From Vibrio rhizosphaerae (lineage in GTDB: Bacteria > Pseudomonadota > Gammaproteobacteria > Enterobacterales > Vibrionaceae): a stretch of 64,000 nucleotides of DNA. The notes beneath the pieces are model-generated. The model did not search any database. It saw nothing but the letters and a program-made list of their open reading frames with translations, and was not told the origin of the DNA. Position numbers and translations under genes: made by a program. Positions 1-9,568 of this stretch are shown here, in pieces; position 1 is the first letter of the stretch; every line of letters begins with the position of its first letter. The stretch is taken from assembly GCF_024347095.1 (NCBI RefSeq), contig NZ_AP024903.1, positions 1,860,001 through 1,924,000 of the forward strand, written 5' to 3'.

Positions 1-189
1 GAAACCCGGATCACCGTTGCAGCCGATTTTAATCCGCAGGCCATTCGACTGACAGGCCATGTCACCGGTCAAGCCCCTTATCAGGGACTGCTGGTGCACA
101 AAGGCTGGCAGGTCACAGCAATCAACCTTCCTCAAATCGCGCCGGACTATGATGTCTCGATTGTCGCGCCGGCAGAGGTAGAGCTGTAA
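1..189 (+). CDS. C-terminal end of a DUF2760-like protein (partial)
   Basis: Frame 1 is open from the first base to a TAA at 187-189, giving the last 62 residues of a protein whose start lies outside the window. The tail contains VHKGWQVTAINLPQIAPDYD and ends VAPAEVEL. I recall a DUF2760 protein in this position upstream of paired Hsp70-like genes in vibrios, and the tail fits that, but the assignment leans on context. Its stop codon overlaps the ATG of the next gene (TAATG), so the two are almost certainly translationally coupled in one operon with the Hsp70-like genes. Confidence 0.6.
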   Translation, partial: ETRITVAADFNPQAIRLTGHVTGQAPYQGLLVHKGWQVTAINLPQIAPDYDVSIVAPAEVEL

Positions 190-2045
190 TGGAACAACAT
201 GCGCGTTACTGTGTCGGCATCGATCTCGGCACCACTCACAGCGTGCTGTCTTATGTGGATATGCATGCAGAAACCCCACAAGTGACAGTATTGTCGATCC
301 CGCAAATGACCGCGCCGGGCACGGTTGAATCCCTGCCTCAGTTAGGCTCATTTGTTTATCAGCCCCATGAGCATGAAATGTCTTCCAGCGCCCGGATTCT
401 TCCCTGGAGTGATGAACCTCAGGCGCTGGTTGGTGCAATCGCCCGCAATTTGGGCAGTAAAACCCCGATTCGCCTCATCGCCAGTGCCAAATCCTGGCTC
501 TGTCATGGCGGCATCAATCGCCGTGATGCATTTCTGCCGGCTGGCAGCCCGGATGATGTTAGTAAACTGTCGCCGCTACAGGCCAGCGAATTGTATCTCG
601 AGCACTTACAAAACGCTTGGAACCACCAGTTCCCAGAATTCCCCTTAGCGGAGCAGGATGTCACGATTACCATTCCGGCGTCATTTGATCCCGCCGCCCG
701 TGATTTGACCGCAGAAGCCGCCAAAAACGTCGGTCTGAGCCGCCGGACACTGCTCGAAGAACCGCAGGCCGCACTCTACAACTGGATTGATGCCAATGGT
801 GAAGCATGGCGTGACCGCGTCACAGTCGGTGATGTGGTGCTGGTGGTCGATATCGGGGGTGGCACAACCGACCTGTCGCTGGTCGAAGTCAAAGAAAATG
901 ACGGTCAGTTAGTTTTAGAGCGAGTTGCCGTTGGTGAGCATATTCTGCTGGGCGGTGACAATATGGATCTCGCCCTGGCTTATCGTTTGAAAATGAAGCT
1001 GGCACAAAATGGTCAAACGCTGCAAGCATGGCAAATTCAGGCAATGACGCACGCTTGCCGCGATGCCAAAGAAGCCTTGCTTCATGATACCGACCTCGCC
1101 GCGGTGCCGATTATTGTACCGAGCCGCAGCTCAAAACTGTTTGGTGCAACATTAAAAACCGAACTCACCCAGCAAGAAGTCCGCCAGACGCTGGTTGATG
1201 GCTTCTTCCCTCAAGTCGGTATCGATGAATTGCCTCAGCAACGCGCCCGTGGCGCTCTGACCCAAATGGGACTGCCCTATGCACAAGATGCCGGCATTAC
1301 CCGCCACATTGCCGCATTTTTAACCAAACAAGCGGGAGGCACTACCGATGCCGATCCGATGATGGCATTTGGCACAATTCCCGGAATGGATCCCCCCGAA
1401 ACACCGGCGTTTATCCAACCCAGTGCAATTTTACTTAATGGCGGAGTGCTCAAATCAACACTACTTGCAGAGCGATTACTGGCAACCATCAACCGCTGGC
1501 TGACCGATGCCGGCGCTGAATCCGCCCGCACCCTGACCGGGATTAATCTTGATCTGGCGGTGTCTCAGGGCGCTGCATATTACGGTGCCGTCCGTCAGGG
1601 CAGCGGCGTCAAAATTCGCGGTGGATTAGCCAGTGCTTATTATGTCGGGATTGAAAGTGCCATGCCCGCGATTCCGGGGATGGCTCCCCCGCTGGAAGCG
1701 ATGTGTGTTGCTCCCTTCGGTATGGAAGAAGGCGCGAGTGTTGCCATCAGTCAGCGTGAATTTGGCTTGGTGATCGGTCAGCCGGTCAACTTCCAGTTCT
1801 TCGGTTCTACCGTGCGACGTGAAGACGCCGCAGGGACACATCTCGAGACTTGGTCTGCGGATGAATTACAGGAACTCCCTGAAATTCAGGTGACTTTACC
1901 GGTCACCGAAGGCCGCCAAAACGGTCAGATTGTGCCCGTAACCCTTGCCGCCCGGGTAACCGAAGTGGGCACCCTGTATCTGGAAGCGATTGCCACGGAT
2001 AACGGCCAAACCTGGCATGTTGAGTTTGATGTACGCGAAGGATAA
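189..2045 (+). CDS. Hsp70-family ATPase (HscC/YegD-like), first of a tandem pair
   Basis: 618 residues. The actin-like ATPase fold is clear: phosphate-1 motif VGIDLGTTHS near residues 9-18, phosphate-2 motif VVDIGGGTTDLSL near 220-232, and an adenosine-side motif LNGGVLKS near 420. The C-terminal 120 or so residues are beta-rich but do not resemble the DnaK substrate-binding domain with its helical lid, and no EEVD-like tail is present. Such proteins are probably specialised chaperones or ATPases; the client is unknown. The gene overlaps the upstream DUF2760-like gene by one base and is followed two bases later by a larger paralogue, so the three form one operon. No J-domain or nucleotide-exchange partner is visible in the window. 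Confidence 0.9.
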   Translation: MEQHARYCVGIDLGTTHSVLSYVDMHAETPQVTVLSIPQMTAPGTVESLPQLGSFVYQPHEHEMSSSARILPWSDEPQALVGAIARNLGSKTPIRLIASAKSWLCHGGINRRDAFLPAGSPDDVSKLSPLQASELYLEHLQNAWNHQFPEFPLAEQDVTITIPASFDPAARDLTAEAAKNVGLSRRTLLEEPQAALYNWIDANGEAWRDRVTVGDVVLVVDIGGGTTDLSLVEVKENDGQLVLERVAVGEHILLGGDNMDLALAYRLKMKLAQNGQTLQAWQIQAMTHACRDAKEALLHDTDLAAVPIIVPSRSSKLFGATLKTELTQQEVRQTLVDGFFPQVGIDELPQQRARGALTQMGLPYAQDAGITRHIAAFLTKQAGGTTDADPMMAFGTIPGMDPPETPAFIQPSAILLNGGVLKSTLLAERLLATINRWLTDAGAESARTLTGINLDLAVSQGAAYYGAVRQGSGVKIRGGLASAYYVGIESAMPAIPGMAPPLEAMCVAPFGMEEGASVAISQREFGLVIGQPVNFQFFGSTVRREDAAGTHLETWSADELQELPEIQVTLPVTEGRQNGQIVPVTLAARVTEVGTLYLEAIATDNGQTWHVEFDVREG

Positions 2046-2047
2046 CT

Positions 2048-4843
2048 ATGGCGACCCAACATTATTTAGTCGGCATCGATTTAGGCACAACCAATACGGT
2101 TGTCGCCTATTGTGAAAACGGCCCCGATTTATCCGATTGTCCGATTCAATTGTTTGACATTGATCAGCTGATCGGCCCGGGAGAAGTCGCCCGGAAACCA
2201 ACCCTGCCCTCATTCCGGTTTCATCCCGCAGCCGGGCAATATCATCCGACCGATGCCTCTTTGCCTTGGACACATCAGCCTGTTGCCGGGGATTTCACCC
2301 CGGTGATTATCGGTGAATGGGCGCGGGAGCTGGGCGCGCAAGTCGAAGGGCGTCAGGTCGTCAGTGCCAAAAGCTGGTTATCGCATCCGGCGGTTGATCG
2401 CTACGATGCAATTCTGCCCTGGTCAGCCGCGCAGGATGTCGAGAAAGTTTCCCCCCTGATCGCCAGTGCCAGTTATCTCAATCATATTCGTCAGGCGTGG
2501 AACTATCATCATCCGGCTGACCCGCTCGAACAACAGGACATCGTTGTCACCGTCCCGGCTTCATTTGATGAAAGCGCCCGCAAGCTTACCTTAGAAGCAG
2601 CTTCGCTGGCGGGATTACCTCATGTCAGACTCCTTGAGGAACCACAGGCGGTTTGTTATGACTGGTATAACTGTTATCAGGCACAAGCAACAGCCCGACT
2701 CAAAGATGTCTCTGCCATTCTGATTTGTGATGTCGGGGGCGGCACAACCGATCTCAGTCTGATTGCCGCCACATTAGTACAGGATACATTGCAATTAGAT
2801 CGGGTCGGAGTCGGAGAACACCTGATGCTGGGGGGCGATAATATCGATCTGGCACTGGCCCATCTTGCCGAGCAACAGTTGACGCAGCAACGCCAGAAGT
2901 TAACCACCGCCCGCCTGAGCAAACTGATCCAGCAAACGCGCAAAACCAAAGAAAGTCTCCTCACAACACGCTCCCCCGAGTCGGCTAAAATTACGGTACT
3001 GGGTAGTGGTTCAAAATTACTGGGGGGCACCCAAAGTATTACCCTTGATAAAACCCAAGTTCAGCAAGTCGCCTTAGATGGTTTTTTCCCGCATACCACG
3101 GCTGATACCCTGCCCGCACAAAGAAAAGGAGCCGTGCTTGAATTCGGCCTGCCTTATGCTGCCGATCCGGCGATTACCAAACATATTGCTGCTTTTCTGG
3201 CACAGCACCCGGCTCTAACCCGAACGGCCCAAGACACCCCGGCACCGCTGGGGCTGTTGCTCAATGGCGGCGTATTCAACAGTGATTTGATCCAGCAGCG
3301 GCTGATCGATATTTTGTCAGACTGGACCGGACAACCGGTCATTCACCTCGACAACCCTCACCCCGATTTTGCGGTAGCGCTGGGGTCGGTCGGTTATCTC
3401 AAAGCCTGCCGGGGCTCACAGCTCAAAATCGGCGGCGGCGCTGCACGCTCTTACTTTCTGCATTTAGAACAGCGTAAACAGCAATCCGCTCAGGCAATCT
3501 GTTTATTAGCCAAAGGCACCGAAGAAGGCCATGAGATCCGTTTGTCGAGTCGCCGCTTTTCGCTCACGCTCGGCGAGCCAGTTCGCTTTAATCTGCTGAC
3601 CACACGCCAAGATAGCCTTGATGGAGAATCTCCGATTCAAAACGGGCAGCTGATCGATGTAGAACCGGAACAGTTTTCCCCCCTGCCCCCTTACATTACC
3701 TCGCTGGAACGGACCTCTGAACAGACGCTGGCCGCCAATCAAAAAGAGCGTGCTGAAGTTTTTCTGTCTACCCAGCTGACACCGGTGGGCACCTTAAAGC
3801 TCGAATGTGTACAGGTCGGCAACGAGCAGCAGCGCTGGCAGTTAGAATTTGAAATCCGTCATCAAGCCCATCATACAAACACCGCATCATCTGATGTACC
3901 GGGGCTTGAACAAGCCGGTGAGCTGATTACTGGCTTATACAGTGGCAACAAAAACAGTGATCTTCAGGCCAACCCGCGCACCTTAAACAAATCTCTGGCA
4001 CGGTTGCTCGGTGACAAAGATGATTGGGATATCGCCACGAACCGGCAGTTATTTGACCGATTCGCACAAGGTAAAAAAAGACGCCGTCGCTCCGAAGCCC
4101 ATGAAAATAACTGGCTACGGTTTGCCGGGTTCACGCTGCGTCCGGGATTTGGCGATCCGGTCGACGGATGGCGTATTGATCAAGTCTGGCCGCTCTACCA
4201 ACAGGGGATTCAGTTTCAGACCCGCCAAAGCTGGAACGACTGGTGGACCTTCTGGCGGCGGGTCTGCGGTGGCCTCAATCAGGCGCAACAAGAGACACTG
4301 CTGGCCGATATTGCCAAATACCTCCATCCCGGTGCTCATCACAACAGTCAACAGGCGAAAGCCGCTCAAGACAAAGGCTATGAGTCCATGGTTCGTTTAG
4401 CGGCTTCACTGGAACATCTCGAACCAGAAGATAAAAACTTACTCGGTAACTGGTTTATCAAACGAGCCTTGAGTCAGCCTCAATATGCTCAGGCGCATTG
4501 GTGGGCTGTCGGTCGTCTGGCGTCGAGAGTGTTACTCTATGGCAGCCGGCATAAAGTGATCCCGAAGGCCCAACTCAATCAATGGCTGCCGGAATTACTG
4601 CAACAAGACTGGAAACAAGAACCGATGATCGGTTTTGCCGCAATGATGATGTCCCGGAAAACCGGAGATCGGGAAGTGGATATTGCCGATGACCTGCGCG
4701 AGTCAGTGTCCGTAAAACTGAAACAAAGTAAAGCACCGGAAAGCTGGTTGGCCCTGCTTGATGAGATGAGTGCGGTCTCAGAGAGTGATTCGAAACGGAT
4801 CTTCGGTGAAACCTTGCCGAGTGGCTTGCGTTTAATTCAGTAA
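2048..4843 (+). CDS. Large Hsp70-family ATPase with C-terminal DUF3731-like domain
   Basis: 931 residues, starting at an ATG preceded by AAGGATAACT. Residues 1 to about 600 repeat the architecture of the upstream gene: LVGIDLGTTNTVVAYCE, a phosphate-2 motif CDVGGGTTDLSL, and LLNGGVFNS. From about residue 630 there is an extra Trp- and Arg-rich domain of about 300 residues (for example LRPGFGDPVDGWRIDQVWPL and WWTFWRRVCGGLNQ) that matches my memory of DUF3731, typically fused to this Hsp70 branch. The two Hsp70 proteins probably arose by duplication and may act together. Function beyond ATPase/chaperone-like is not known to me. Confidence 0.9.
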   Translation: MATQHYLVGIDLGTTNTVVAYCENGPDLSDCPIQLFDIDQLIGPGEVARKPTLPSFRFHPAAGQYHPTDASLPWTHQPVAGDFTPVIIGEWARELGAQVEGRQVVSAKSWLSHPAVDRYDAILPWSAAQDVEKVSPLIASASYLNHIRQAWNYHHPADPLEQQDIVVTVPASFDESARKLTLEAASLAGLPHVRLLEEPQAVCYDWYNCYQAQATARLKDVSAILICDVGGGTTDLSLIAATLVQDTLQLDRVGVGEHLMLGGDNIDLALAHLAEQQLTQQRQKLTTARLSKLIQQTRKTKESLLTTRSPESAKITVLGSGSKLLGGTQSITLDKTQVQQVALDGFFPHTTADTLPAQRKGAVLEFGLPYAADPAITKHIAAFLAQHPALTRTAQDTPAPLGLLLNGGVFNSDLIQQRLIDILSDWTGQPVIHLDNPHPDFAVALGSVGYLKACRGSQLKIGGGAARSYFLHLEQRKQQSAQAICLLAKGTEEGHEIRLSSRRFSLTLGEPVRFNLLTTRQDSLDGESPIQNGQLIDVEPEQFSPLPPYITSLERTSEQTLAANQKERAEVFLSTQLTPVGTLKLECVQVGNEQQRWQLEFEIRHQAHHTNTASSDVPGLEQAGELITGLYSGNKNSDLQANPRTLNKSLARLLGDKDDWDIATNRQLFDRFAQGKKRRRRSEAHENNWLRFAGFTLRPGFGDPVDGWRIDQVWPLYQQGIQFQTRQSWNDWWTFWRRVCGGLNQAQQETLLADIAKYLHPGAHHNSQQAKAAQDKGYESMVRLAASLEHLEPEDKNLLGNWFIKRALSQPQYAQAHWWAVGRLASRVLLYGSRHKVIPKAQLNQWLPELLQQDWKQEPMIGFAAMMMSRKTGDREVDIADDLRESVSVKLKQSKAPESWLALLDEMSAVSESDSKRIFGETLPSGLRLIQ

Positions 4844-4940
4844 GTCAAAGGGCTACATAATCATTGCCACGACACAGAAATGAGTCATGGTTGGAGTGAG
4901 GCAAACATCAACCGAACGGGCTTTCACGTTCACGATCGGC

Positions 4941-4968
4941 AAAACCCGGGCGAAATCATTCGCCCGGA
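4941..4968 (-). terminator. Rho-independent terminator of the CARDB-like gene
   Basis: A perfect 9-bp stem CCGGGCGAA / TTCGCCCGG closes on an ATCA loop (4946-4967). Read on the minus strand it is followed by GTTTTG, and it sits just past the stop codon of the minus-strand gene at 4982. The U-run is short, so efficiency may be moderate. Confidence 0.7.
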
Positions 4969-4981
4969 ATCAATCAAGATC

Positions 4982-5650
4982 TTATTTGACTGAATGACGT
5001 TTGAGTAACTCTTCTACAACTTTGGTGTCCTCTTCGAGAACCGTCATGCCTTTGATTTCAGGTACGCCAGCCCCGGTGAAGATATCGGCACTCAAGGTAC
5101 TGCGATCCATATAACTTACCGGACCACTGATGCTGAGTTGCGAAGACTGTTCTTTTTGTGCATCAGCCACTTCTGCCGCACTGTTAACAACCGTCAGCCT
5201 TGCCGCTGCAATGTTGTTATCCTCATTGCTCTCTTTCACGACCTGACGATAATCAGCATATAAAACAATCAGATAATCATCTGCAGGAAGTGACTCAGGG
5301 ATAGGAAGCGTGAAGCTATATTTCGAACCATATGGGAGTGCAATCGGAAGTTCACCGAAAACACCCAACGGCTGACCATTCGTATCGGCAAGCAAAATAC
5401 CTAACGTTGGTGCAGGCCCCGATGTCTGCGGACAAGATGTGGCAACTGTCGTCACAACCGAGACTTCGCCACCCGCAACAACCGTTGATGGCGAGAGACT
5501 TCCTGAAGCGATCAGCCAGTCAGGGAGTGTACAACTGGCGACTGTCGGCGCTTGAGTTGCAGATGCATGCTCTTGTGACGATGCGATTGCCACTTGACTA
5601 CTGATACCAACTGATGCGATTAACGCTGCAAATAAAGGTGTTAATTTCAT
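4982..5650 (-). CDS. Secreted protein with CARDB-like beta-sandwich domain
   Basis: 222 residues. Residues 1-23 form a Sec signal peptide (MKLTPLFAALIASVGISSQV, cleavage near IASS). Residues 45-165 resemble a CARDB or Ig-like adhesion fold: a strand pattern with SPSTVVAGGEVSVVTT and the typical closing motif ESNEDNNIAAARLTV. Two cysteines (CTLPDW and SCPQ) could form a disulfide in the periplasm or outside the cell. The tail is acidic and helical (VLEEDTKVVEELLKRHSVK). The gene stands alone with its own terminator. An adhesion or protein-binding role is inference; no catalytic motif is visible. Confidence 0.7.
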   Translation of the reverse strand: MKLTPLFAALIASVGISSQVAIASSQEHASATQAPTVASCTLPDWLIASGSLSPSTVVAGGEVSVVTTVATSCPQTSGPAPTLGILLADTNGQPLGVFGELPIALPYGSKYSFTLPIPESLPADDYLIVLYADYRQVVKESNEDNNIAAARLTVVNSAAEVADAQKEQSSQLSISGPVSYMDRSTLSADIFTGAGVPEIKGMTVLEEDTKVVEELLKRHSVK

Positions 5651-5734
5651 AATATTCTCTTCCGTTTTTATAGGCTAATTTTGTTAACATTCATTTCGAT
5701 TCAATTATGAAAGACAAAATAAAATTAAATCAGA

Positions 5735-5965
5735 ATGTTCATATATGAAATAATCACCAGTGACTCAAATACCGGTCACAGCGAATTTTTCAACGATCAA
5801 CAGACTGAATACAATTTAATATTTTTTGACTTTCTAACACCTGCCGTCATTCTATATTTTTATTCTAACCAAAGAATAAATAAAGCCGATATAAAACAGG
5901 CAAGCAAATATATTATGGATGAAAATATACGCATCACAATGCATAACCGATCATTTGTTGTATAA
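5735..5965 (+). CDS. Doubtful small hypothetical protein
   Basis: 76 codons starting MFIYEIITSDSNTGHSEF and ending TMHNRSFVV. The composition is rich in Ile, Asn, Phe and Tyr, as expected from any open frame in AT-rich DNA. The ATG is preceded by AAATTAAATCAGA, with no purine-rich ribosome site. No signal peptide, membrane segment or known motif. I list it only because it is the longest frame in the interval; it may be non-coding. Confidence 0.2.
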   Translation: MFIYEIITSDSNTGHSEFFNDQQTEYNLIFFDFLTPAVILYFYSNQRINKADIKQASKYIMDENIRITMHNRSFVV

Positions 5966-6979
5966 AAATAATAAATGAATTGAAAAATGAGATGATGATC
6001 CAACTCTATTCGAAATACTGTTTATAATGCTATGAATAATAATATTCACCGATTCAATATGAAATCTAAATGCATGAATTATTATAATATGACTCACTCA
6101 ATATTTACATGCCCTTTGATAAATATCTTTTTGATTATAAAAATAATAATTTTTACCTACCCCTGTATTTCAACTGTTGATGGGCCGGGTCGGCTCATAC
6201 GGAGGACATGACTCAAACAATCCCAAATCACAGCGGTTTTGTTGTCGATATCGGCAACTAACCCTTGTCACACGCAACAATCATGCTATCGAACCGAATC
6301 TGGGCTCCCCATGAATATTCAGTGCAATGAATATAGCAAGCAGGTCAACTTATTTCAGATAACGAAATATGAAAATTGTATTATTACCAAATAGACAATA
6401 TTCAGATTATGGGTCAAATCGTTCACTACATGACTGATTAAACTGACGCTTTTCTTTATTGTTTATATAAAATAACGCCCTACATCGCTAAAAACAATTG
6501 AATAAAACCACCAATAATAACGCCATGAACTCGATAATCGTATATATGTCCCGTCTAAACCATCAATGTTATTTTATCTCACTAAATAAGCGCGAGACTT
6601 TCGACAATATATTTATACACCCACCAGATGGCTTATAAATTGCTATGTAGTAATCCATGATATTATTGATACAAGATTTAATATAAAAATATATTTTGAC
6701 TCACTTTTATAATTCAGTCCCTCTCGATATGAAAATAAATATTTTGTTAGTTATTTTATTTTGCCCATCGAACATCATGAAATTGTTTCAAAATATGACA
6801 AGTCAGACGATGAAATAACAGATACTCAGGAAGGATAGTTTGACCATTCAGCAAGATGTGCCTGACCTTTCCGGTGGGGATGCGACTGAGAAAGAGGCAT
6901 GAACAGAGAAAATTCACCGCTCACTGACTTTGATGTCAGAGCGTCAATGACAACACATCGCGCTCTAACCATTACGACA

Positions 6980-7024
6980 CGACAATGACTATCGCGACAA
7001 TGACGATCACGACCATCATGGTAG
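6980..7024. repeat. 15-bp degenerate tandem repeat next to the queC 3' end
   Basis: Three consecutive 15-bp units, CGACAATGACTATCG (6980-6994), CGACAATGACGATCA (6995-7009) and the more diverged CGACCATCATGGTAG (7010-7024), lie 22 bp past the queC stop codon. Looks like slippage-generated duplication; similar short tandem arrays occur at 12162 and 47896. Confidence 0.6.
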
Positions 7025-7046
7025 CAGCACTCATGATCGCCCGTGA

Positions 7047-7748
7047 TTATCGCGGCGTCGGCGTGGCTCGCTTGTCTAAATAGGCTTGTTGGACTAAATC
7101 TCGGTTGTTCAGATATTCATCCAATCCGGCTTGTCTTAAGTGACAGGACGGACATTCACCGCAACCATCCCCTATCACACCGTTATAACATGTCAGTGTC
7201 TGACTTCTGACTAGCGCCAATGCATCATAATGATCGGCCATTGCCCATGTTTCTGCTTTATTGAGCCACATGAGCGGTGTGACAATTTTCATCTCTCGAT
7301 CCATCCCTTGAACCAGCGCCCGGTTCATCGTCTGGATAAATTCGTTACGACAATCCGGATAACCTGAGAAGTCCGTTTCACACACACCGGTAATCACTGA
7401 TTCAGCTCCAATCTGATAGGCATAAATGCCTGCCAACGTCAGGAACAGGATATTGCGGCCGGGCACGAATGAATTGGGTAAGCCATTGTCCTGTAACTCA
7501 TGCGAAACCGGGATATCGTCTCGTGTCAGTGAACTGATCGCTAATTCATTCAGCAAGCCGACATCCATCACTTTATGGGCTTTCACACCTAACTGATCCG
7601 CTAATTGACGTGCGGTCTCAATCTCAAGCCGGTGACGCTGTCCATAATCAAAAGTAATCGCATGAACTTCATCATAAGTTTGCAGCGCTTCAACCAGGCA
7701 AGTGGTGGAATCTTGTCCGCCACTGAATACAACAACAGCTTTTTTCAT
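7047..7748 (-). CDS. queC: 7-cyano-7-deazaguanine synthase QueC
   Basis: 233 residues, the usual length. QueC converts 7-carboxy-7-deazaguanine to preQ0 with ATP and ammonia, on the route to queuosine in tRNA. The ATP-pyrophosphatase P-loop [12 protein letters not shown] is at residues 6-17, and the C-terminal zinc site is seen in [14 protein letters not shown]. Start ATG has GAGGAATTGTT upstream. The gene begins 9 bp after the queE stop, so queE-queC is an operon. The third enzyme, QueD, is encoded 24 kb away at 31626-31982. Confidence 0.96.
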   Translation of the reverse strand: MKKAVVVFSGGQDSTTCLVEALQTYDEVHAITFDYGQRHRLEIETARQLADQLGVKAHKVMDVGLLNELAISSLTRDDIPVSHELQDNGLPNSFVPGRNILFLTLAGIYAYQIGAESVITGVCETDFSGYPDCRNEFIQTMNRALVQGMDREMKIVTPLMWLNKAETWAMADHYDALALVRSQTLTCYNGVIGDGCGECPSCHLRQAGLDEYLNNRDLVQQAYLDKRATPTPR

Positions 7749-7757
7749 AACAATTCC

Positions 7758-8432
7758 TCAGGCAATACACAGATACTTATGCGTCTGAATCGATAAACGC
7801 CAATTGCGCTCGATACACACTTCAATACATAACTCAGTCGCTCGTGGTTTCTGGCTAATCGGTTGTAAAGCAATGATTGTATCATCGGCAACCGGAGTCT
7901 GGTGCAGTAAATGATCGAGCTGCTCAATATCCTTACGGGTGCCGACAGGATGCTTTATTTCGTTCGCTCGCAGAAGCGCGCTCTCCAGTACAGGCAAGCG
8001 ACCTTTCATCGCAATTTTAGGGGACACGGTCACCCATGTCTGGGCTGATGCCCGAATCTCAGCCGTGCCGCTGGTTTCAATCTGACACTGACATCCGATA
8101 GCTTCAAAAGCTGCGGTTAACGTCGTCAGATCATAAAGACACGGTTCTCCGCCGGTAATCACAATATGTTTCGCGGTATAGCCTTGCTGATGATAGCAAT
8201 CAACCATCGCTGCTGCGCTCATTTGACACCAAAGCGGATTATCCTGAGTTTTAACGATAATCTCTTCAACGGCACGTTGATCCTGCGGCTCCGTTTCCCA
8301 GGTCTGCTTGGTATCACACCAGGCACATCCCACCGGGCATCCCTGTAACCGGATAAAAACAGCAGGCACCCCAGTAAAGACACCCTCACCCTGGATAGTT
8401 TGAAAGATTTCATTGACTCTATAAATACTCAA
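7758..8432 (-). CDS. queE: 7-carboxy-7-deazaguanine synthase QueE (radical SAM)
   Basis: About 224 residues. QueE is the radical-SAM enzyme turning 6-carboxy-tetrahydropterin into 7-carboxy-7-deazaguanine. The cluster motif CPVGCAWC (CX3CX2C) near residue 31 and the GGEP motif (ITGGEPCLYDL) are present. Family members normally begin a few residues before VNEIFQTIQGEGVF, so I choose the TTG at 8432, which has AGGA six bases upstream; an in-frame ATG at 8456 would add eight residues (MTAELGFI). It precedes queC by 9 bp in the same operon. Confidence 0.93.
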   Translation of the reverse strand: MSIYRVNEIFQTIQGEGVFTGVPAVFIRLQGCPVGCAWCDTKQTWETEPQDQRAVEEIIVKTQDNPLWCQMSAAAMVDCYHQQGYTAKHIVITGGEPCLYDLTTLTAAFEAIGCQCQIETSGTAEIRASAQTWVTVSPKIAMKGRLPVLESALLRANEIKHPVGTRKDIEQLDHLLHQTPVADDTIIALQPISQKPRATELCIEVCIERNWRLSIQTHKYLCIA

Positions 8433-8640
8433 AATGAATCCTAATTCAGCGGTCATATTATGCGAGTCGCAGACCTTAATAGAAGCTTGTCAGAAGGTCA
8501 AATTATACCTGAGGTTATACTTGTATTTGTTCGGAAACTCCCTCATATTGGTGCATCTCGGGGGATTCATCCCATGGACAGAACCCCAAACCACTTTTTA
8601 TTTTTAGTCCCACATTTTCTGAAGTTACTGGTGATAAAGC

Positions 8641-9447
8641 ATGTATAAATTGATTGGACTCGACATGGATGGCACCCTGCTAAACAGTCAAAAACAAGTT
8701 TCAGCCCGCACTCAAGCTGCTATAAAAGCAGCCAAAGACCAAGGTGTCCAAATCGTTTTGTCCTCTGGTCGGCCGATTGAAGGGCTGCGTGCTTATCTTG
8801 ATCTGCTCGGATTGAACCGCGAGAACGACTATGTGGTTCATTACAACGGATCGTTTGTCGAAAATGTGCTGACCGGGGAAATCATTCGCCAACAAGTTGT
8901 CAGCGCTGCCGATGTTAAAATGATTGGCCGCACGGCTCAGGCACTCAATGTCAATACGCATGCTTTCAGCCAAAAACTGGGGCTGATTACACCGAAAAGC
9001 TCTGAATACACCCGTCTCGAAGCACAAATCAATGGTATCGATATTCATGAAGTCGATTTTGAGACACTGGATGATGATCATCCGATGATTAAAGCGATGA
9101 TCGTGGATGCACCGGAAAAGCTGGCTCAAGCCTATAAAAACTTACCTCAGGCTGTCGTCGAACGATTTACCATTGTGCAAAGCGCACCTCATTTTCTTGA
9201 GTTTCTGAACCCGCAGAGTAATAAGGGATTGGGCATTCAGGCGGTAGCCGAACGTTTAGGGATTCCGGCACAACAGGTGATGTGTATCGGGGATGCCGAA
9301 AATGATCATCACATGCTCGAATATGCAGGTCTCGGGATTGCGATGGGTAATGCCATGCCGCAAACCCAAGCAATTGCCGACTACATTACCGCGAGCAACG
9401 ATGAAGACGGTGTGGCACAAGCGATTGAAAAGTTTGTGCTGGCGTAA
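8641..9447 (+). CDS. yidA: Cof-type HAD-IIB sugar phosphatase (YidA-like)
   Basis: 268 residues. Haloacid-dehalogenase phosphatase of the Cof/YidA branch, acting on small sugar phosphates in the cytoplasm. Motif I is GLDMDGTLLN (residues 5-14), motif II is VLSSGRP, a Lys sits in SNKGLGIQ, and the Mg-binding motif is CIGDAENDHHML near residue 220. Length is typical (E. coli YidA has 270). It is monocistronic, ending before a strong bidirectional terminator. Confidence 0.9.
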   Translation: MYKLIGLDMDGTLLNSQKQVSARTQAAIKAAKDQGVQIVLSSGRPIEGLRAYLDLLGLNRENDYVVHYNGSFVENVLTGEIIRQQVVSAADVKMIGRTAQALNVNTHAFSQKLGLITPKSSEYTRLEAQINGIDIHEVDFETLDDDHPMIKAMIVDAPEKLAQAYKNLPQAVVERFTIVQSAPHFLEFLNPQSNKGLGIQAVAERLGIPAQQVMCIGDAENDHHMLEYAGLGIAMGNAMPQTQAIADYITASNDEDGVAQAIEKFVLA

Positions 9448-9535
9448 ATACTCATCTGCCACATAGTCCACCGCCGCAGCTAAGCCAATGCCTACGAATC
9501 ATCGCTGAAGGGCATAGATTTGAGTGAACCATCAA

Positions 9536-9568
9536 AACGCCGGAGAGGGTTTATCTCCGGCGTTTTTT
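9536..9568. terminator. Bidirectional rho-independent terminator
   Basis: An 11-bp perfect stem AACGCCGGAGA / TCTCCGGCGTT with loop GGGTTTA, followed by TTTTTT on the plus strand and GTTTTG on the minus strand. It separates the convergent yidA and GNAT genes; the GNAT stop codon overlaps its T-run. Confidence 0.9.

Larger units (their letters stand above)
5651..7046. other. AT-rich gene-poor interval
   Basis: About 1.4 kb between the CARDB-like gene and queC. Base composition is markedly more AT-rich than its neighbours from about 5650 to 6830. It holds one doubtful open frame at 5735-5965 (76 codons, no good ribosome site, no recognised domain) and a 17-codon frame at 6208-6261 beginning MTQTIPNHSGFVVDIGN with GGAGG only two bases before the ATG. 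The promoter of the CARDB-like gene must lie near 5660-5720. I see no RNA gene, no transposase fragment and no clear inverted repeats bounding it. It may be a decayed gene or a horizontally acquired remnant. Confidence 0.5.

Noticed and set aside
8701..9129. 142-codon minus-strand frame opposite yidA
   Set aside because: Lies wholly within the well-supported yidA gene and has no family features.
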